A stretch of DNA of 64,000 nt from Dichetophora obliterata (taxonomy: Eukaryota; Arthropoda; Insecta; Diptera; Sciomyzidae), in assembly GCA_963920525.1 (NCBI GenBank), contig OY986435.1:227116293-227180292 (forward strand), given 5' to 3'. Every line of letters begins with the position of its first letter. Position 1 is the stretch's first letter. Under the pieces are notes generated by a model that saw nothing but the letters and a program-made list of their open reading frames with translations, was not told the DNA's origin and did no database searches. A program made the translations under genes and the position numbers. Shown here piece by piece: positions 1 through 12,156 of the stretch.

Positions 1-1817
1 AAAAATCGACCACAGCTCCACCTAAGGGATCTAAAAAAAAATTTCGAAGGACCATACAAACACATGTAAATATAAGGTGGATAGCTTTTGTGGTTCAGCC
101 GTGATGGTCAAAAACCTTGAATTTATTGTATTTTTCTATAGTATTGCTCTATCTGTTCTAAATGTTTATATACAAACATTTTTGGAAAAAAATTCCTAAA
201 GAAAAAATTCACAAAATTGAAGATGTGATAGGATAAATTGCACCCTTATGGCCCCTATCGACCCAGCCTAAAATATATACAGAGATCAAAGCAAAGTTAT
301 CATTATTCGCAATAACTGTCACTAAATTGACGTGCTATATTAACTGGTTTGTTTTCTTTTTGCTTGGAATCGTATTTGTCTTGGCTGGAAATGTTGTTTA
401 ATATGCCAAGTCTTGTCTTTAAAAGTTTGTAAAATTCGATACAGTTGTATTCAATATTGTTTTTTGCAAATAAAATTGACTCCAGTGTCTGTATTTTTAA
501 CGCTGTTGACTCCAATTTCCAAACTTTTTATGGTTTTGGAAGCAAAAGTTCAACCAGAGCTGAAAAGTAAGCATGAATAAGTATAAAACTTAAAAGTAAG
601 TATACTTATAAGCATGGAATTTTAGTAAGTATATGAAGCTGAAAATAAGTATGATACTTACAAAGTAAGTATAGTTGGTAGCATTAGTCATGTATAATAT
701 TTTTTGTAGGAAAAATATATTTATTTTAGAAACTAAATACAAAATTTATTATTTTTTTAGTTTGGAACAACAATGGAAAATTTACAAAAAGACTGCAATA
801 TAGTAACTCCATGGGTAACAACAATTGGTAAACTTTTACTAAACATATTTAATTACATTCTTCTGATGAAGTGCATTAGAAAATTAATTTTTCATTAGAC
901 ACGTCACCGCAGAAAAACACCACATGCATATCCTATATATGGCTAGAAGGCGTAATAATATCGAAGGAGAATATTTTCGATTTAGTTGACCTAATATTAC
1001 AATTGCTTTGCTATTATTATATATTTAACATAATATATCCAAAAAATGTGTCTCAAACTTACGAAGTTTTAATGAGGTATTTTTTTAAATACTATCCATC
1101 TCAACTCAGGGGCCAAAAAAAATATTAACAACTTGAGAAAAATTAAAACTCTAATCAAAAAGCTTGAGCAAACAGACTAAAACATGTTAATAACTTACTC
1201 GTTTGCCTTTCTTAAATTTTAACTAATCGGTTAATAATGAAATAAAATTTTAATTTTTGACTTAAAAAATTGTTTTTACACACATCCATATTAAAAGAAA
1301 ATATTTAAAAAATGAAATGTTGATACTAATAATAATAAAAATGAATTGTATTGCTTGAATAATTTAATTTCCATCCATACATAAGTTTTTTTAAATAAAA
1401 AAAAACGATTGCAATTTTTACTAAAAAAACAGTAATCCTAAAAAATCAAACAGATTACTTATTCTAAAGTAATAAATTTTTAATAATATTCATAAAAAAT
1501 AATATTCATCACTTTTCGGTTAAAATTATAATAAATTTTTTAATAATTAAGATAAAATCTTAATTCTTCATTCAAATATTGCTTTTACACGCATCCTTAT
1601 TTTATACACAAATTTTAAAGAACAAACATGTCTAAAAGAATTCTTAAAACAATGTTTTCTATTGCTTCAATTATGTCATTTTTATTTATAAGTATTATTT
1701 TTTAAAAAATTTTAAAATAAAAATTAACTAATAAAAGTCAAGTAATCCTGAGTTGATGCTGATATTTAAAAAAAAGGTCAAACTTGAAAATTACTCATTT
1801 AAAAAAGAAAATTACGT
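1..1817. other. AT-rich non-coding stretch, nothing recognised
   Basis: No coding region, RNA gene or terminal repeat could be recognised. A cluster of short motifs of the type AAGTAT / TAAGTA recurs about nine times between roughly 565 and 680, which may be a degenerate tandem repeat. The rest is A+T-rich sequence with homopolymer runs. Confidence 0.5.
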
Positions 1818-1950
1818 CATTTAACAGTGTTAGGGAGTCACTGATTTCGAATCTAAAGTCAGAATTTTAGAATTCAAGATTTGAATTTCAATTCTTAAAA
1901 ATACATATTATTAGGTGGCAACGCTATTACTTCAAAACTTTATAATTTTG
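1818..1950 (+). repeat. Isolated monomer of the 241-bp satellite family
   Basis: This block reads 'aacagtgttagggagtcac', then 'gatttcgaatct', and ends with 'ggtggcaacg' and 'caaaactttataattttg'. It is the same unit that is tandemly repeated at 32.5-34.6 kb, so the satellite family is dispersed and not confined to one array. Confidence 0.7.
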
Positions 1951-2306
1951 TAAACGCAAATAAAAAATGTAAAATTTGACTGCACTTTTCATTGTAAAAC
2001 AAATGTTGAATTTTAAACTGAAGCAGAAGTATTTTTTATATTGTTATAATATATGGAGTAAAATTACTCAACAATTGTTAAAATTAACAACTATGAGAGC
2101 AGTTTATTATGAAATATTACTACATTTGTTGAAAAGAAATAATGCAATCATGTTTAAGTTTACTATAACATCAATAGTAAACTCAGTGCTTAATTTTACT
2201 ACAAACTTAAACACATGTTTAATTTTAAAAGGTGCGTAAATTTACTATAGCAACAGCCGCAAAACTGTTGCCTACAAGTATTGTAGTAAATTTAAACAAA
2301 ATCTTT

Positions 2307-2710
2307 TTAGAGTGTATGCTTTAATTTTTGACCCGATTTTTTGGATATAGCTCCGTACATTTAACCATATCTTCAGTTTTAACTGACCGATTTCGTTAAA
2401 ACAAACATCAAATTAAAGAAAATTAAATCTACTATAAATCTAATTCATCAATTTTGCTTATCTGTAGAGTAGTTTCCGCACAATCAAAAGAAATAATAAA
2501 AATAAAATCGAAAATTCCTTAAAAAAATTAGCAAAAATAGAAGACACCAAAATATGCACAGTTTATCAATGAGCTACTGATGAAGAAAATTCTTGGGAAA
2601 AATAACAAAGTTTGAGACAACAAGGTGAAGATACCAAAAATTGAATATTTATGTACCTTTTTATTGAATTATATGTCCGATGCTGTACAGAGTTTGATTT
2701 GCATAATTTA
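2307..2710 (+). repeat. Left arm of a 5.4-kb-span inverted repeat
   Basis: The arm is the diverged reverse complement of 7080-7727. Shared landmarks, in order, are 'acccgattttttgga', 'accatatcttcagtt', 'gcaaaaatagaagacacc' and 'gctgtacagagtttgattt'. The arms enclose the hairpin and foldback elements at 3.1-6.7 kb. This may be an old foldback transposon or an inverted pair of one repeat. Confidence 0.65.
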
Positions 2711-3096
2711 ATTGCCATTCCAAAGTACTGCCCATGTTTTTTTTGAAGTGAAAACTTCTTTAGACACGTTGAACGATTTTGGTAGAGGGTAGATCTTTGG
2801 TTTGCGTCACCGTATTTTTCCGAGGAACTCTCGTCATCAATACAGACAGCAAAGATAACAAGATAGGAAAACTAGAAAATATAACCTCAAAAAATGTTTG
2901 CATGTATTTGTGCATAAAAATATCAATAATTACCGTCACTCTTGTTCTTAATCGGCCTCAAGCTCACAAAGAAAACACTTGGCAACTCCTGAAATTAATG
3001 CATATAATCTGTTTGTTAGTATATAAATACTTAAGTTAGGTTGCAATAAGATGTTTGCAACCATAACCTATTATTTATTCGCTTTATATTTGTCTA
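2711..3096. other. Unassigned sequence inside the long inverted repeat
   Basis: A less AT-rich block (about 2770-2860) could be a piece of an older element, but neither strand gives a recognisable protein domain. Confidence 0.3.
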
Positions 3097-3361
3097 TATA
3101 TCGTTACCTTAATATAGAAAGGCCCTAACTCATTTTTTGTTACTTTACAGGAGATGGAAAAAACTTAATAAAAATTATAATTTTGAAGGTCCGAATTTTC
3201 TTGAAATGGATTTTTTATTTAAGACACTAACCAATTCAATGATGTAGCAATATTTTTGCAGCAATTTTTTTTTCTATAGCAATTTTTTTTGCAAAAATCT
3301 GTAAAAAAAAATTATTTTGAAAAAATTGAGTTAGGGCCTTTCTATATTAAGGTAGCGATAT
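3097..3361. mobile_element. Hairpin MITE, about 265 bp
   Basis: Arms of about 38 bp at 3097-3136 and 3322-3361 are nearly perfect reverse complements (core 'taatatagaaaggccctaac'). The loop is AT-rich and non-coding. No transposase lies nearby. The element sits inside the larger inverted repeat. Confidence 0.75.
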
Positions 3362-4199
3362 GCTTTTAAAGTTTGGCAATTTCTTCAGTTGTTGTATTTG
3401 TCAACATTTTTGAAAATTTTGCTTTTACTTAAACAGCTGCTATGCATGGTGAGATTTAAAAATGGAACGATCTTCTTCTTTTTCTGCTTTTTTCTGCTGG
3501 AACTTCGTTTGCAAACAAGAAAAAATAATGTATGGATTGAGTGTTTTAACATTTTAATCTTTAAGTTGTGATAAAGGAATATGTTGAACATTCAAATAAT
3601 TACATGCATGCTCTTATTTTATTATATATCGTCAAACAAAGTTTGACAATTTTCACTCTTGTTATATTAGTCAGTGGCTTTTTATTTTCACCACTGCGGC
3701 ATTTTATTTTCAGAAATGTCAACTATCCTTGTTTTATTAATAAACTTTTTCATAACACGGGGGTTACACGAGACAGTACTGTTACGACAGTGAAAAATAC
3801 TTTTTAATTGTCAAACTTTGTGTGTGCGAAAAAGGGTACAGACAGTTGGTAAGACAGTTGGCAAGACAGTAGACAAAATAGTAAAAAATTTCTATTTTAT
3901 GAAAAAATTTTTATTAAAACTACGAGTACGCCAAAGTATTGCAAATTTTCCATTGATTCTATTAAATTTTCACGTATTCTGTCACTTGATATGCTAAATA
4001 TCATTCTACTTTCCTCGCTACTGTCCCACCAACTGTCCACCAGTCATAGTACAACTAGATAAGGTAGTGTTAGGGCTGAATGTGTTCTCTTTCTTAGTGA
4101 CCATAGCTGTCAAACTCAGCCATTTTGGTATTTTGGCCAATTTCTTATTGACCAACTTTCATATTGCATTCTCATTGGTTGCATATTTTGTATGAAATG
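3362..4199. other. Short inverted motif cluster, otherwise unassigned
   Basis: Repeated 'gacagttgg' and 'gacagtag' motifs at 3838-3872 face their reverse complements 'ctactgtccc' and 'ccaactgtcc' at 4018-4042. Such inverted short motifs resemble the subterminal repeats of small hAT-type MITEs. No clear ends or target duplication were found. Confidence 0.35.
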
Positions 4200-5305
4200 T
4201 CAACTTCGTTTTGACAGTTTTGGTCATAGGCTTTCCGCTTTAACAGTAATTTGTCTAATTTTTCCATTCCACCACTTGAGATTTTGCTTCCAGGCAAACA
4301 GAAAGCATAGCAAGCAAAATGCGGTTTATTTTCTGACGCCGATTCATTCATCCCCTCTAACGTTGCGCAACCGCTGTGAACCTTCCCATTCTCACTGCGT
4401 TGTTGATGAAGATTTGAAATGTAATTGTTGTTGTACAGTTAGCTGGGATTTTTTTAGACTTGTTTAGCAACAGTCGGCATATGACAACTGATTTATTTTA
4501 GATATGAGTTTAAATCAATTTTTGAAATTTTGTATAAATGGCTGAAACTATTTATTTTAACTAAATGTACTACCATATCAAAAATATATACTATAATTCA
4601 TATCATTTTTTTTAATTAAATCATTATTGAATTAATTTACAAATTTAAATCTTTTTTTATATTTTTTTATATAATAACACAATATACATGTTCGCTATGG
4701 ATAGTTTGTGTTGTGCATTTAAATAAGAATATATAAGAAAAAGACATAATATATAATTTATTATAATAAATAAACGCAGATAGTTTAACCGCCTAGTGTT
4801 GTAAATTGAAAACGCAAACCAACGACAAGCAAGACACGAGAAGCAATAGAATTATGTATAAAAAAATGTGTTGCTTCTCGTGTCTTACTTGTCGTTTGCT
4901 TGCGTTTTTGATTGACAACATTAGGCGGAAAGAAATAGAACGCTTATGATAAGCAGAGTGTAGTAATTCAATTACAACTGTTAATATAAATTTATTTTGC
5001 AGGTTTTTTGTTTAAGTGTTTTTATGTACGTATATATAAAGTGTTATAAAAATACTTCGACTGTCATATGCCGACTGTAGCTCCCAAACAACATCTACAA
5101 AAAAAGTAAAGCTAACTGCACAACAACAATTACCAAGCAAATCTACAACAAAAACGCAGAGAGAATGACATGATCACAGCGATTGCGCAGCATTAAAGGG
5201 GATGAACCGAATTGGCGAAATATAAATAGCACTTTGCTTGCTATTTTTTCTGTTTGCCTGCTAGCAAGATCTAAAGTGGAGGCATTAAAAGAGACTTTAC
5301 GACAG
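4200..5305. mobile_element. Foldback-type element A with long inverted arms
   Basis: The left arm (about 4262-4490) and right arm (about 5058-5303) are reverse complements of about 230 bp, with landmarks 'cttgagattttgct', 'ttgcgcaaccgctg', 'cattctcactgcg' and 'cagtcggcatatgaca'. Similarity to element B continues inward beyond these arms, so the true arms may be longer. The loop carries a separate hairpin MITE at 4789-4928. No transposase is present, as in foldback or non-autonomous DNA elements. Outer boundaries are approximate. Confidence 0.7.
4789..4928. mobile_element. Hairpin MITE in the loop of element A
   Basis: Two 58-bp arms, 4789-4846 and 4871-4928, start CCGCCTA and end TAGGCGG and pair over nearly their whole length. 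Only about 24 bp separate them, so the DNA could form a long cruciform. No coding content. Confidence 0.8.
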
Positions 5306-5349
5306 TCAAACAAAATACAAATATGAAAAATTGAAATCTCATTTTATTT

Positions 5350-6712
5350 CAGCAGTTAGCTCTGAAGTCTCTTTTAATGCATCCCTCCACTTGAGATCTT
5401 GCTAGCAGGCCAACAGAAAATATAGCATGCAAAGTGCTGTATATTTTATGCCGCCAGTTTGGTTCATCTCCTCTAAAGCTGCGCAACCGCTGGGATCTTG
5501 TCATTCTCTTTGCGTTGTTGTTGTAAATTTTCTAAGTAGTTATTGTTGTACAGTAAGCTTTAATTTTTTGTAGATGTTTATTTGTAGCTACAGTCAGCAT
5601 ATGACATCGAACTAATTTAGAAAACAGTTTATACTTATGAATTAAAGAATATATATAATATTGGTAAATCTATTTGTTTTTAGTAAAAGTGTTACCGTAT
5701 CGGAAATACATACATGCATACATATACATACATATATATATATATATATTAGGGCGGGTCAATTTGTATGGACGAATTTTTTGGAGGTCTGGCTCAGCGA
5801 AATTCGTAAAATACATGTAATTTCAAGACTTTTTCTCCACTACAGCATATACAAATTCTGAAAAAAAGCTGTGCTGACTTTCGTAAATAGATTTTGTTCT
5901 CAATTATAAAATATGAATGTATGAATGTATGTGTATGAATCTATTTACGAAAGTCCGCACAGCTTTTTTTCAGAATTTGCATATGCTGTAGTGGAGAAAA
6001 AGTCTTGATATTACATGTATTTTACGAATTTCGCTGAGCCAGAATTTGACCCGCCCTAATATATATATATAAACATATATATACATATATATATACTTCG
6101 CATATATGAACAATTTTGCTCATTGAGGAAATTTAAAGAGTATTTATGTATATTTATATAATAACAATTACGTCATAAACCTGCAAAATAATTAATATTT
6201 TCAGTATTAATTGGATAACTAAAGTCTTCTTATCCCAAGCATTCTATTTTTTAAACTGTTTAGCATCAATTTCTTATATGAATTATATATAATTTATATG
6301 CTATAGATATTTCTTAATTTTAGAATATTCTGTTTTTAATACACAACGCAATATAGAAATGGTGAACATGTGTATTGTGTTAGTGTCATGATATAAATAG
6401 ATAAAATAAGCTTTAATTTCTTACATTAGTTCAATAATGAAATAATTTAAATAAATTACTTAAATTATATGTATTTTGATATGGTAATACTTTTGCTTAA
6501 AAGAAATAGCTGCAGTAAAATATAAAAAATTTAATAAATTGTTATAAGCTCTTAACAAAATTAACTCTAATTTCATATGCCGACTGTAGCTACACGATTA
6601 AAATTCACAACGTCTACAAAAAAAGTCCAGCTAAGTGCGCCAACAACAATCACCAAGGAAATTTACAAACAAGGACGCACAGAGAAGAACAAGATCATGG
6701 CGTAACTTTTAA
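5350..6712. mobile_element. Foldback-type element B, same family as A
   Basis: The left arm (about 5360-5605) repeats the left arm of element A, including 'gcgcaaccgctggg' and 'cagtcagcatatgaca'. The right arm (6573-6712) is its reverse complement but breaks off before the equivalent of the outermost ~100 bp, so B is truncated on the right. Loop sequence at 6080-6570 also matches, inverted, the inner left part of element A ('accatatcaaaa', 'cattattgaa', 'acacatgttc'). Confidence 0.65.
5749..6059. mobile_element. Hairpin MITE with TTAGGGCGGG ends
   Basis: The ends are TTAGGGCGGGTCAA and TTGACCCGCCCTAA, set in a TATATA tract that may be the target. The arms (5749-5893 and 5937-6059) pair across 'agcgaaattcgtaaaatac' and 'gtggagaaaaagtct'. 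It lies in the loop of foldback element B. Confidence 0.8.
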
Positions 6713-7079
6713 TACTTTTTGATTTTCATCCTACATGTAGTATGAGCTGCAGTATGAGCTTTCGCACAATCCTACATGTCCATCCGACCTTTCAAATCCA
6801 TCCTACATGTAGGATAGTCCGAAACCCTATATTAGCATGAAAATTCCTATATAGCAGTAAGGCGGTCGTAGCAGGACAACGTCTTCCAGGGAATACTAAT
6901 TTCTTATATATAGGTTTCCGCTTCGGTCGGCAGTAACCTCACTGCTATACTTTTTTTTTTGTATTAAATATATGTTTTTTTATTATTGACATATTCACAG
7001 CATGCGTAATTAAAATCGTCGGGATGGTTATTGTACAAAAAACTCGCGATCTCTTGCTCATTTTTAAAGTTTTAATTTT
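6713..7079. other. Repeat debris with a Helitron-like segment
   Basis: 'catcctacatgta' recurs three to four times at 6727-6815. At 6850-6895 the string 'tatagcagtaaggcggtc' plus 'caacgtcttcc' matches a segment at 39432-39470 in the Helitron-like region, so this is probably a small fragment of the same family. Confidence 0.4.
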
Positions 7080-7727
7080 TTAATTTTAAAATCAAACTCT
7101 GTACAGCATTGAACGAAAAGCAAACTTCAAATTGTTTGAAGGTTTTTGTGATGTAATAGTCATTTTCACGTTGGGTTAGTCGATAACTATCCATAACAAA
7201 AAAGAAGCCGAAATTTGTTTTAAAATATGCATTAACAATTATTTTATTAAAATTTGACCAAAGCATTAACTTTACAAAAAATAAAATTAAGTTATTTTAA
7301 ATAAAATTAAGAAAACGGAAAAAAATTCAATTTTTGTTGTCTCTAACTTCGTTATTCTTTCATTAATTTTTTTCATTAGTAACTGATTCTTTTTCTTAAA
7401 GAGCCATCTTCATGCATAAAATAATAAACTGTGAATATTTCGGTGTCTTCTATTTTTGCTAATTTTTTTTAGGATTTTTCGACTTAATTTGTCATTGAAA
7501 AAAAATTATTTATTTTTTATGTTTATTTATTTTTTATATATTCGACTGTTCGTTCGGTAACTACTCAACAGATAAGCAATATTGATCAATAAAAATAAAG
7601 TGTAAAAAATTTTTTTATTAACTTTGATATTTATTATAACCAAATTGGTCAGTTACAACTGAAGATATGGTAAAATGTATGGAGCTGTGTCCAAAAAAAA
7701 TCGGGTAAAAAATTCAAAAATGTATAC
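7080..7727 (-). repeat. Right arm of the 5.4-kb-span inverted repeat
   Basis: Reverse complement of the 2307-2710 arm, about 240 bp longer because of insertions. The outer edge matches around 'gtatacg...acccgatttttttt'. No protein is recognisable within it. Confidence 0.65.
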
Positions 7728-8849
7728 GATATCGAAAACCTATCCATAGAAAAAAAAATGTTATTGCCATTTCGTGTTCAGCTGGCCGAAATCTATAAGA
7801 AATATTTAGTGGCATACCGATCACAAAAACAGTGGCGCATAGTGTTATTAGAGCCATAAAATATTTTCATTTCCCACAAGTGAAGAAATATTTCCTGGAA
7901 TATGTCAAAATTTATTCTAGTTGAAGAAAATTATATTTATTGCAATTAACGAAAAAAGATAAATTTTTTATCACAAAAAAAAATGGTTTTTTTCTGAGTG
8001 TATCCTTGTTCTTCAGAAACATTTTTTTATCTTAAAATTAAACATTATTACGCTTTATTTTCCTTTTTTCTAAGTGGAATTTAACGCCATAATGATTTTG
8101 TCTGGTCCACAGTCTGACAGTTTTGGCGCAGATATAAAATTACCAACAAGTGGAAATGACATCATTATGTCGTTATTGCATATGGCCTTATAACACCCCT
8201 GCTTGCTTTTTTTAACTTGTGCTTGCTTACCACAAATGAAAAAACAACTATCACCCAAAGAACCCACCAGAAATATCTTTAAAGCTATCTTTAACAACAA
8301 CAACAAATTTTCTTCTCAAGAGACCACTAGACTTAGTATCTTAATTTATTGAAGATTATCTCAAGAGTCTTTCTTGTTCAATTACGGTACCTTCTGTATT
8401 TTTGTCAAGCTTGCAGGCAGTTCTAAGAGTTCAACGACTTCATCTTAATCAGCGAATCAGCATTTATATACAATACAACGAGTATAAAATTTAAGTGCTG
8501 CATGTACATTTCACAAGTACGAGCATCCTACTTTTACCGCGGTTTGCACTCAATTTGTTCTGCTCCTATGTACTTATCGTTGATTGATTGTTATTTATAA
8601 GCATTATTATGTTTTATTACCTTTCTCGTTTAAAAATATTTACTGAAATAACAATTCTTTCTGACTGATTAACTGCGATAAATTCTTAAAGAAGCTATAT
8701 TTTAATCCTTCTTAATCACAGTAAGAGTGTAAAATTTGCAATTTCGTTTTTAGTTACGCAGACAAAGGGGATAGGATAAGTATGATAGGATTACAAATGT
8801 TGATTGCAACTGTCTGTTATAATCAACATAAATAAAGCAAATTGAATGT
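7728..8849. other. Non-coding stretch, nothing recognised
   Basis: Only short spurious open frames are present. A minus-strand frame at 8070-8306 contains a CFICG motif, but no family could be assigned to it. Confidence 0.4.
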
Positions 8850-8853
8850 TACA

Positions 8854-10858
8854 CACGGTGTGCAGGAAGCAACTTTTATTCAACCTGAAATGTCGACGCA
8901 ATCTGAGTATGCAGATGTTTGAAGTACAATCTAAAAATGCAGAATTTATTGTTTTTAAAATCCTATGAGTTCGTTTAAGGGGGGGAATCAATTTTTTGTA
9001 GTAAAAAATCTATGTTTTTTATATCATAGTAAAACTATTAAAAAATATGTCCTCAAAGTTTAAAAAACGGTTTAATTTCAAATATTTGCATTTTAAGAAA
9101 TGAAAAAATTCCATTTAGTAATAGATCTGGTAAGCGATTGTCTGTTGTTATGATTCCAAAAGAGCAAAAAAGAGCAAGCGTCAGACAAACGAGAAATGTT
9201 GCTTATTTTATTCGAAGGAGAAAAAGTTGAAATTCGATTTCACAAAATTACGCCTCATATGTTACTAAAAAAGTTAACACTCTGAAAAATGTTTGCAAAA
9301 CTTATAATTTACGGTTTGACGTAGTTTCAAACAAATCAAAAGAAATTCAATCCATGGTATCAATCGGCCCATGCATCTGAGTTATAATAAGCGAAACTAT
9401 GATGAAAGAAATGGCTGACGGAGGACAGGGCTTCTTTAAAATTAGTTTAACAATGATTCCAGAAAGCTATTCTTCAGCGTACCGAGATGAAGATGAAAAC
9501 GATGAACAAACATTTAAATTAAAAGCTATACAATAAATAAGGCAATGCAAACAAAGAAACAAAGTTGACAAGTGTAAAACGGTTAAAAATGCTGTGTATT
9601 GTCCCAAACATACAGAAGCATAAAGTAATATTTCTACTTTGTTCGATTTAACAAAAATCAATAAAACACCCAGAGACTTACTGCCGACTTTAAATTAATT
9701 TTAATTGTCAATGGTCTAATGCTTCATGTCCATGCTCATATTGCTTTGATAGCTTACAAAATTTAAAAGAACTGAATCGAAAAGAACAATCTTTCATACT
9801 TTAATATATTTTCTTCTCTTGATTTGGATAATCCACCACTATAAATCCACCATTGCTAAAAAAAAGTGATGATGTTTGCTATATCCAAAAGTGTATTATT
9901 CCGGAATTACATATAATGCAGGGATTCGTCAATTGTTTTGAGATGGATTAGTTCCAATCCTGAGTAGACAAAAGGCACTGATTTGGCCAATAAAACTTAA
10001 TTTAACACAATTAAACTATCATTGCGAAACATTTGAAAGCAATGCCTGCCGCACCCTTTTGAAAAACGCAGATAAGTTAAATGATCCTGACATATATCAA
10101 AATATTGGAAATTTACGATTAGTTCCGTTTATTAACACTCTAAAAGCTATGAACAACATTATTAACTGCGGCTTTTCTACTCAAAAGTGTGATAACTTTT
10201 AAGAGTACATTGAAAAATTTATAAAAATGTTTGAAGCTTCAGAACTTTCCAATACATTGAAAGCTAATGTAACACCTTACTCATTGTCTGGAGTACCTAA
10301 ATAGAGATGGACTCGATAAACGGTCTACACAAGCAGGGAAATCCATTCACAAGGAATTTTTAAAACATTGGAATCGAAGAAAAGTTAATTCAATGAAGCA
10401 TATTTACCGAAGTTGCAGGAAGCAGTTGTTGCTTTTTCATCTCTAAATATGTAAATATTAAAGTCATTACACAATGAAAAAAATAGTATTACAGGTAATA
10501 AAGACAAACATTATCTAACTAGTTTTCTTCAAAATTTATACTTTTTGCTATTTTGGATTTATAATAACACACGTTTTCTTACCGGTCCATTACTAAATGG
10601 AATTTTTTCATTTCTTAAAATGCAAATATTTGAAATTAAACCGTTTTTTAAACTTTGAGGACATATTTTTTAATAGTTTTACTATGATATAAAAAACATC
10701 GATTTTTTTACTACAAAAAATTGATTCACCCCCTTAAACGAACTCATAGGATTTTAAAAACAATGAATTCTGCATCTGTAGATGATTCTTCAAACATCTG
10801 CATACTCAGATTGCGTCGACATTTCAGGTTGAATAAAAGTTGCTTCCTGCACACCGTG
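8854..10858. mobile_element. DNA transposon with 268-bp TIRs and TACA duplication (Chapaev-like?)
   Basis: The terminal inverted repeats are 8854-9121 and 10591-10858, nearly identical, starting CACGGTGTGCAGGAAGC. TACA flanks both ends (8850-8853 and 10859-10862) and looks like a 4-bp target duplication. Ends starting CAC with a 4-bp duplication fit the Chapaev group of the CMC superfamily, as known from published descriptions. The internal 1.47 kb is a decayed coding region on the plus strand. The family assignment is an inference. Confidence 0.8.
9150..10450 (+). pseudogene. Decayed transposase-like coding region
   Basis: The plus strand keeps protein-like segments in shifting frames, with many stops and frameshifts. 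Examples are 'EMADGGQGFFKISLTMIPES' near 9405, 'MLCIVPNIQKHK' near 9590, 'WSNASCPCSYC' near 9710, 'NACRTLLKNADKLNDP' near 10040, and 'GLDKRSTQAGKSIHKEF' near 10310 in an order typical of one long protein. The CPCxYC pair suggests a zinc-binding site. I recall similar proteins as repetitive genes in Hydra and aphids but cannot name the domain with certainty. The region is not functional. Its position between long inverted repeats makes transposase the likely original role. Confidence 0.6.
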
Positions 10859-10862
10859 TACA

Positions 10863-12151
10863 GGAATCAACGATTTTAGGCAAAATCGGTTAAAATGAAG
10901 GCACATTTTAGAAGACTTTTTTAAAAAAGTATATTCGAAAAACTTAATTTGCGTGTTAATTTTTCAGTTACAGTAACAAAAAAATGTTGTTTTTTTCTAA
11001 CATATATTCTGCATATATAAAGTTAGCGCTGAAGTTGGATGGCTCTTAAAAAAATGGTGAAAATCGACCCACATCATAGCTCTGCTCAAAATTGTTTTAA
11101 AACAAACAAAAAAAATGCATTTGAAAATAGACTTTTGAATGAACATCTTTTACCAAAATTAAATGAAAATTAGGAAAATTAATTATAAAGCGTAGACAAA
11201 TATTGCAAAGACGCTCAATTTGGTAAAAAATGTGTAGAATAACATTACAAACAGATTAAAATTAAATATGTGGCCCGTTTTTAAAAAGCATGTTTCAACA
11301 TAAACGCGTTTAAAGTTACTCTGGTTAGTTTAAAGTACTCTGGCTCACCGAGTTTTTAGCACTGTAGAATCTGAATTATAAGCGGATTTCATTGATTTTG
11401 TTACATATTTTTGAATAGTTTTTCAACAATAATCAAATAAAAAAAAAATAGATTTTCAAAAAAACTGTTCGCCTAAATCATAGATTAATATTTTGATGAT
11501 TTGAAAACAGCGTTTATGACAGGCAAGCTTAATTTTTATGAGCGAGATTTATGTGCGAATAATAGACTAGTTTCAGTGTTACCATATTGAAACTGAATAT
11601 ATGAAGAAGTAAGTCTTTTTGATTTTCCAAAATATTCAAATAACTATAATCAACTTGTTTAACAAAGCACTACAAAAAGTTTGCATCGCATAAATTTTAT
11701 AATGAAAACCATGTTTTCAGTACATTCTTTACTTTAAAGCGTAAAGTTTTGGAAATATTTGCATGCTAGAATTATTCGTTTTTTGTGTACTGTGTAGTGC
11801 ACACATTACTTTTATTATTATTTTTACAACAAAACGTGGCAATTATATTTTTTAAAACTCCTAATATAATTTTGAGTCAAAACAAATAAGTTATAGAAAA
11901 TGTCACTTTGGTTATTTTGTACAATAAAACAGTTTCATATTCATGCAACCAAGTGCTTATTCTGCTATAAAAAAATGCACTTTTGCTCTCCTCGCATTAT
12001 TAGAGTATCTAAGTTCATTTTTGTGAGTAAATGTCAAATAGCAGCATAACCTATATGATTGAGTCATGAATCCACCTAGATATAAAATTTCATCAAAATC
12101 GGTCCATTATTCTAATTTTGCCCACTCGCTTTATGGGCTCGCATCACTGTG
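10863..12151. other. AT-rich non-coding stretch
   Basis: No coding region or terminal repeat was recognised. The right part (12010-12150) contains 'aaaatcggtccattattct', which resembles the generic body of fly dispersed repeats. Confidence 0.4.
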
Positions 12152-12156
12152 CGACG

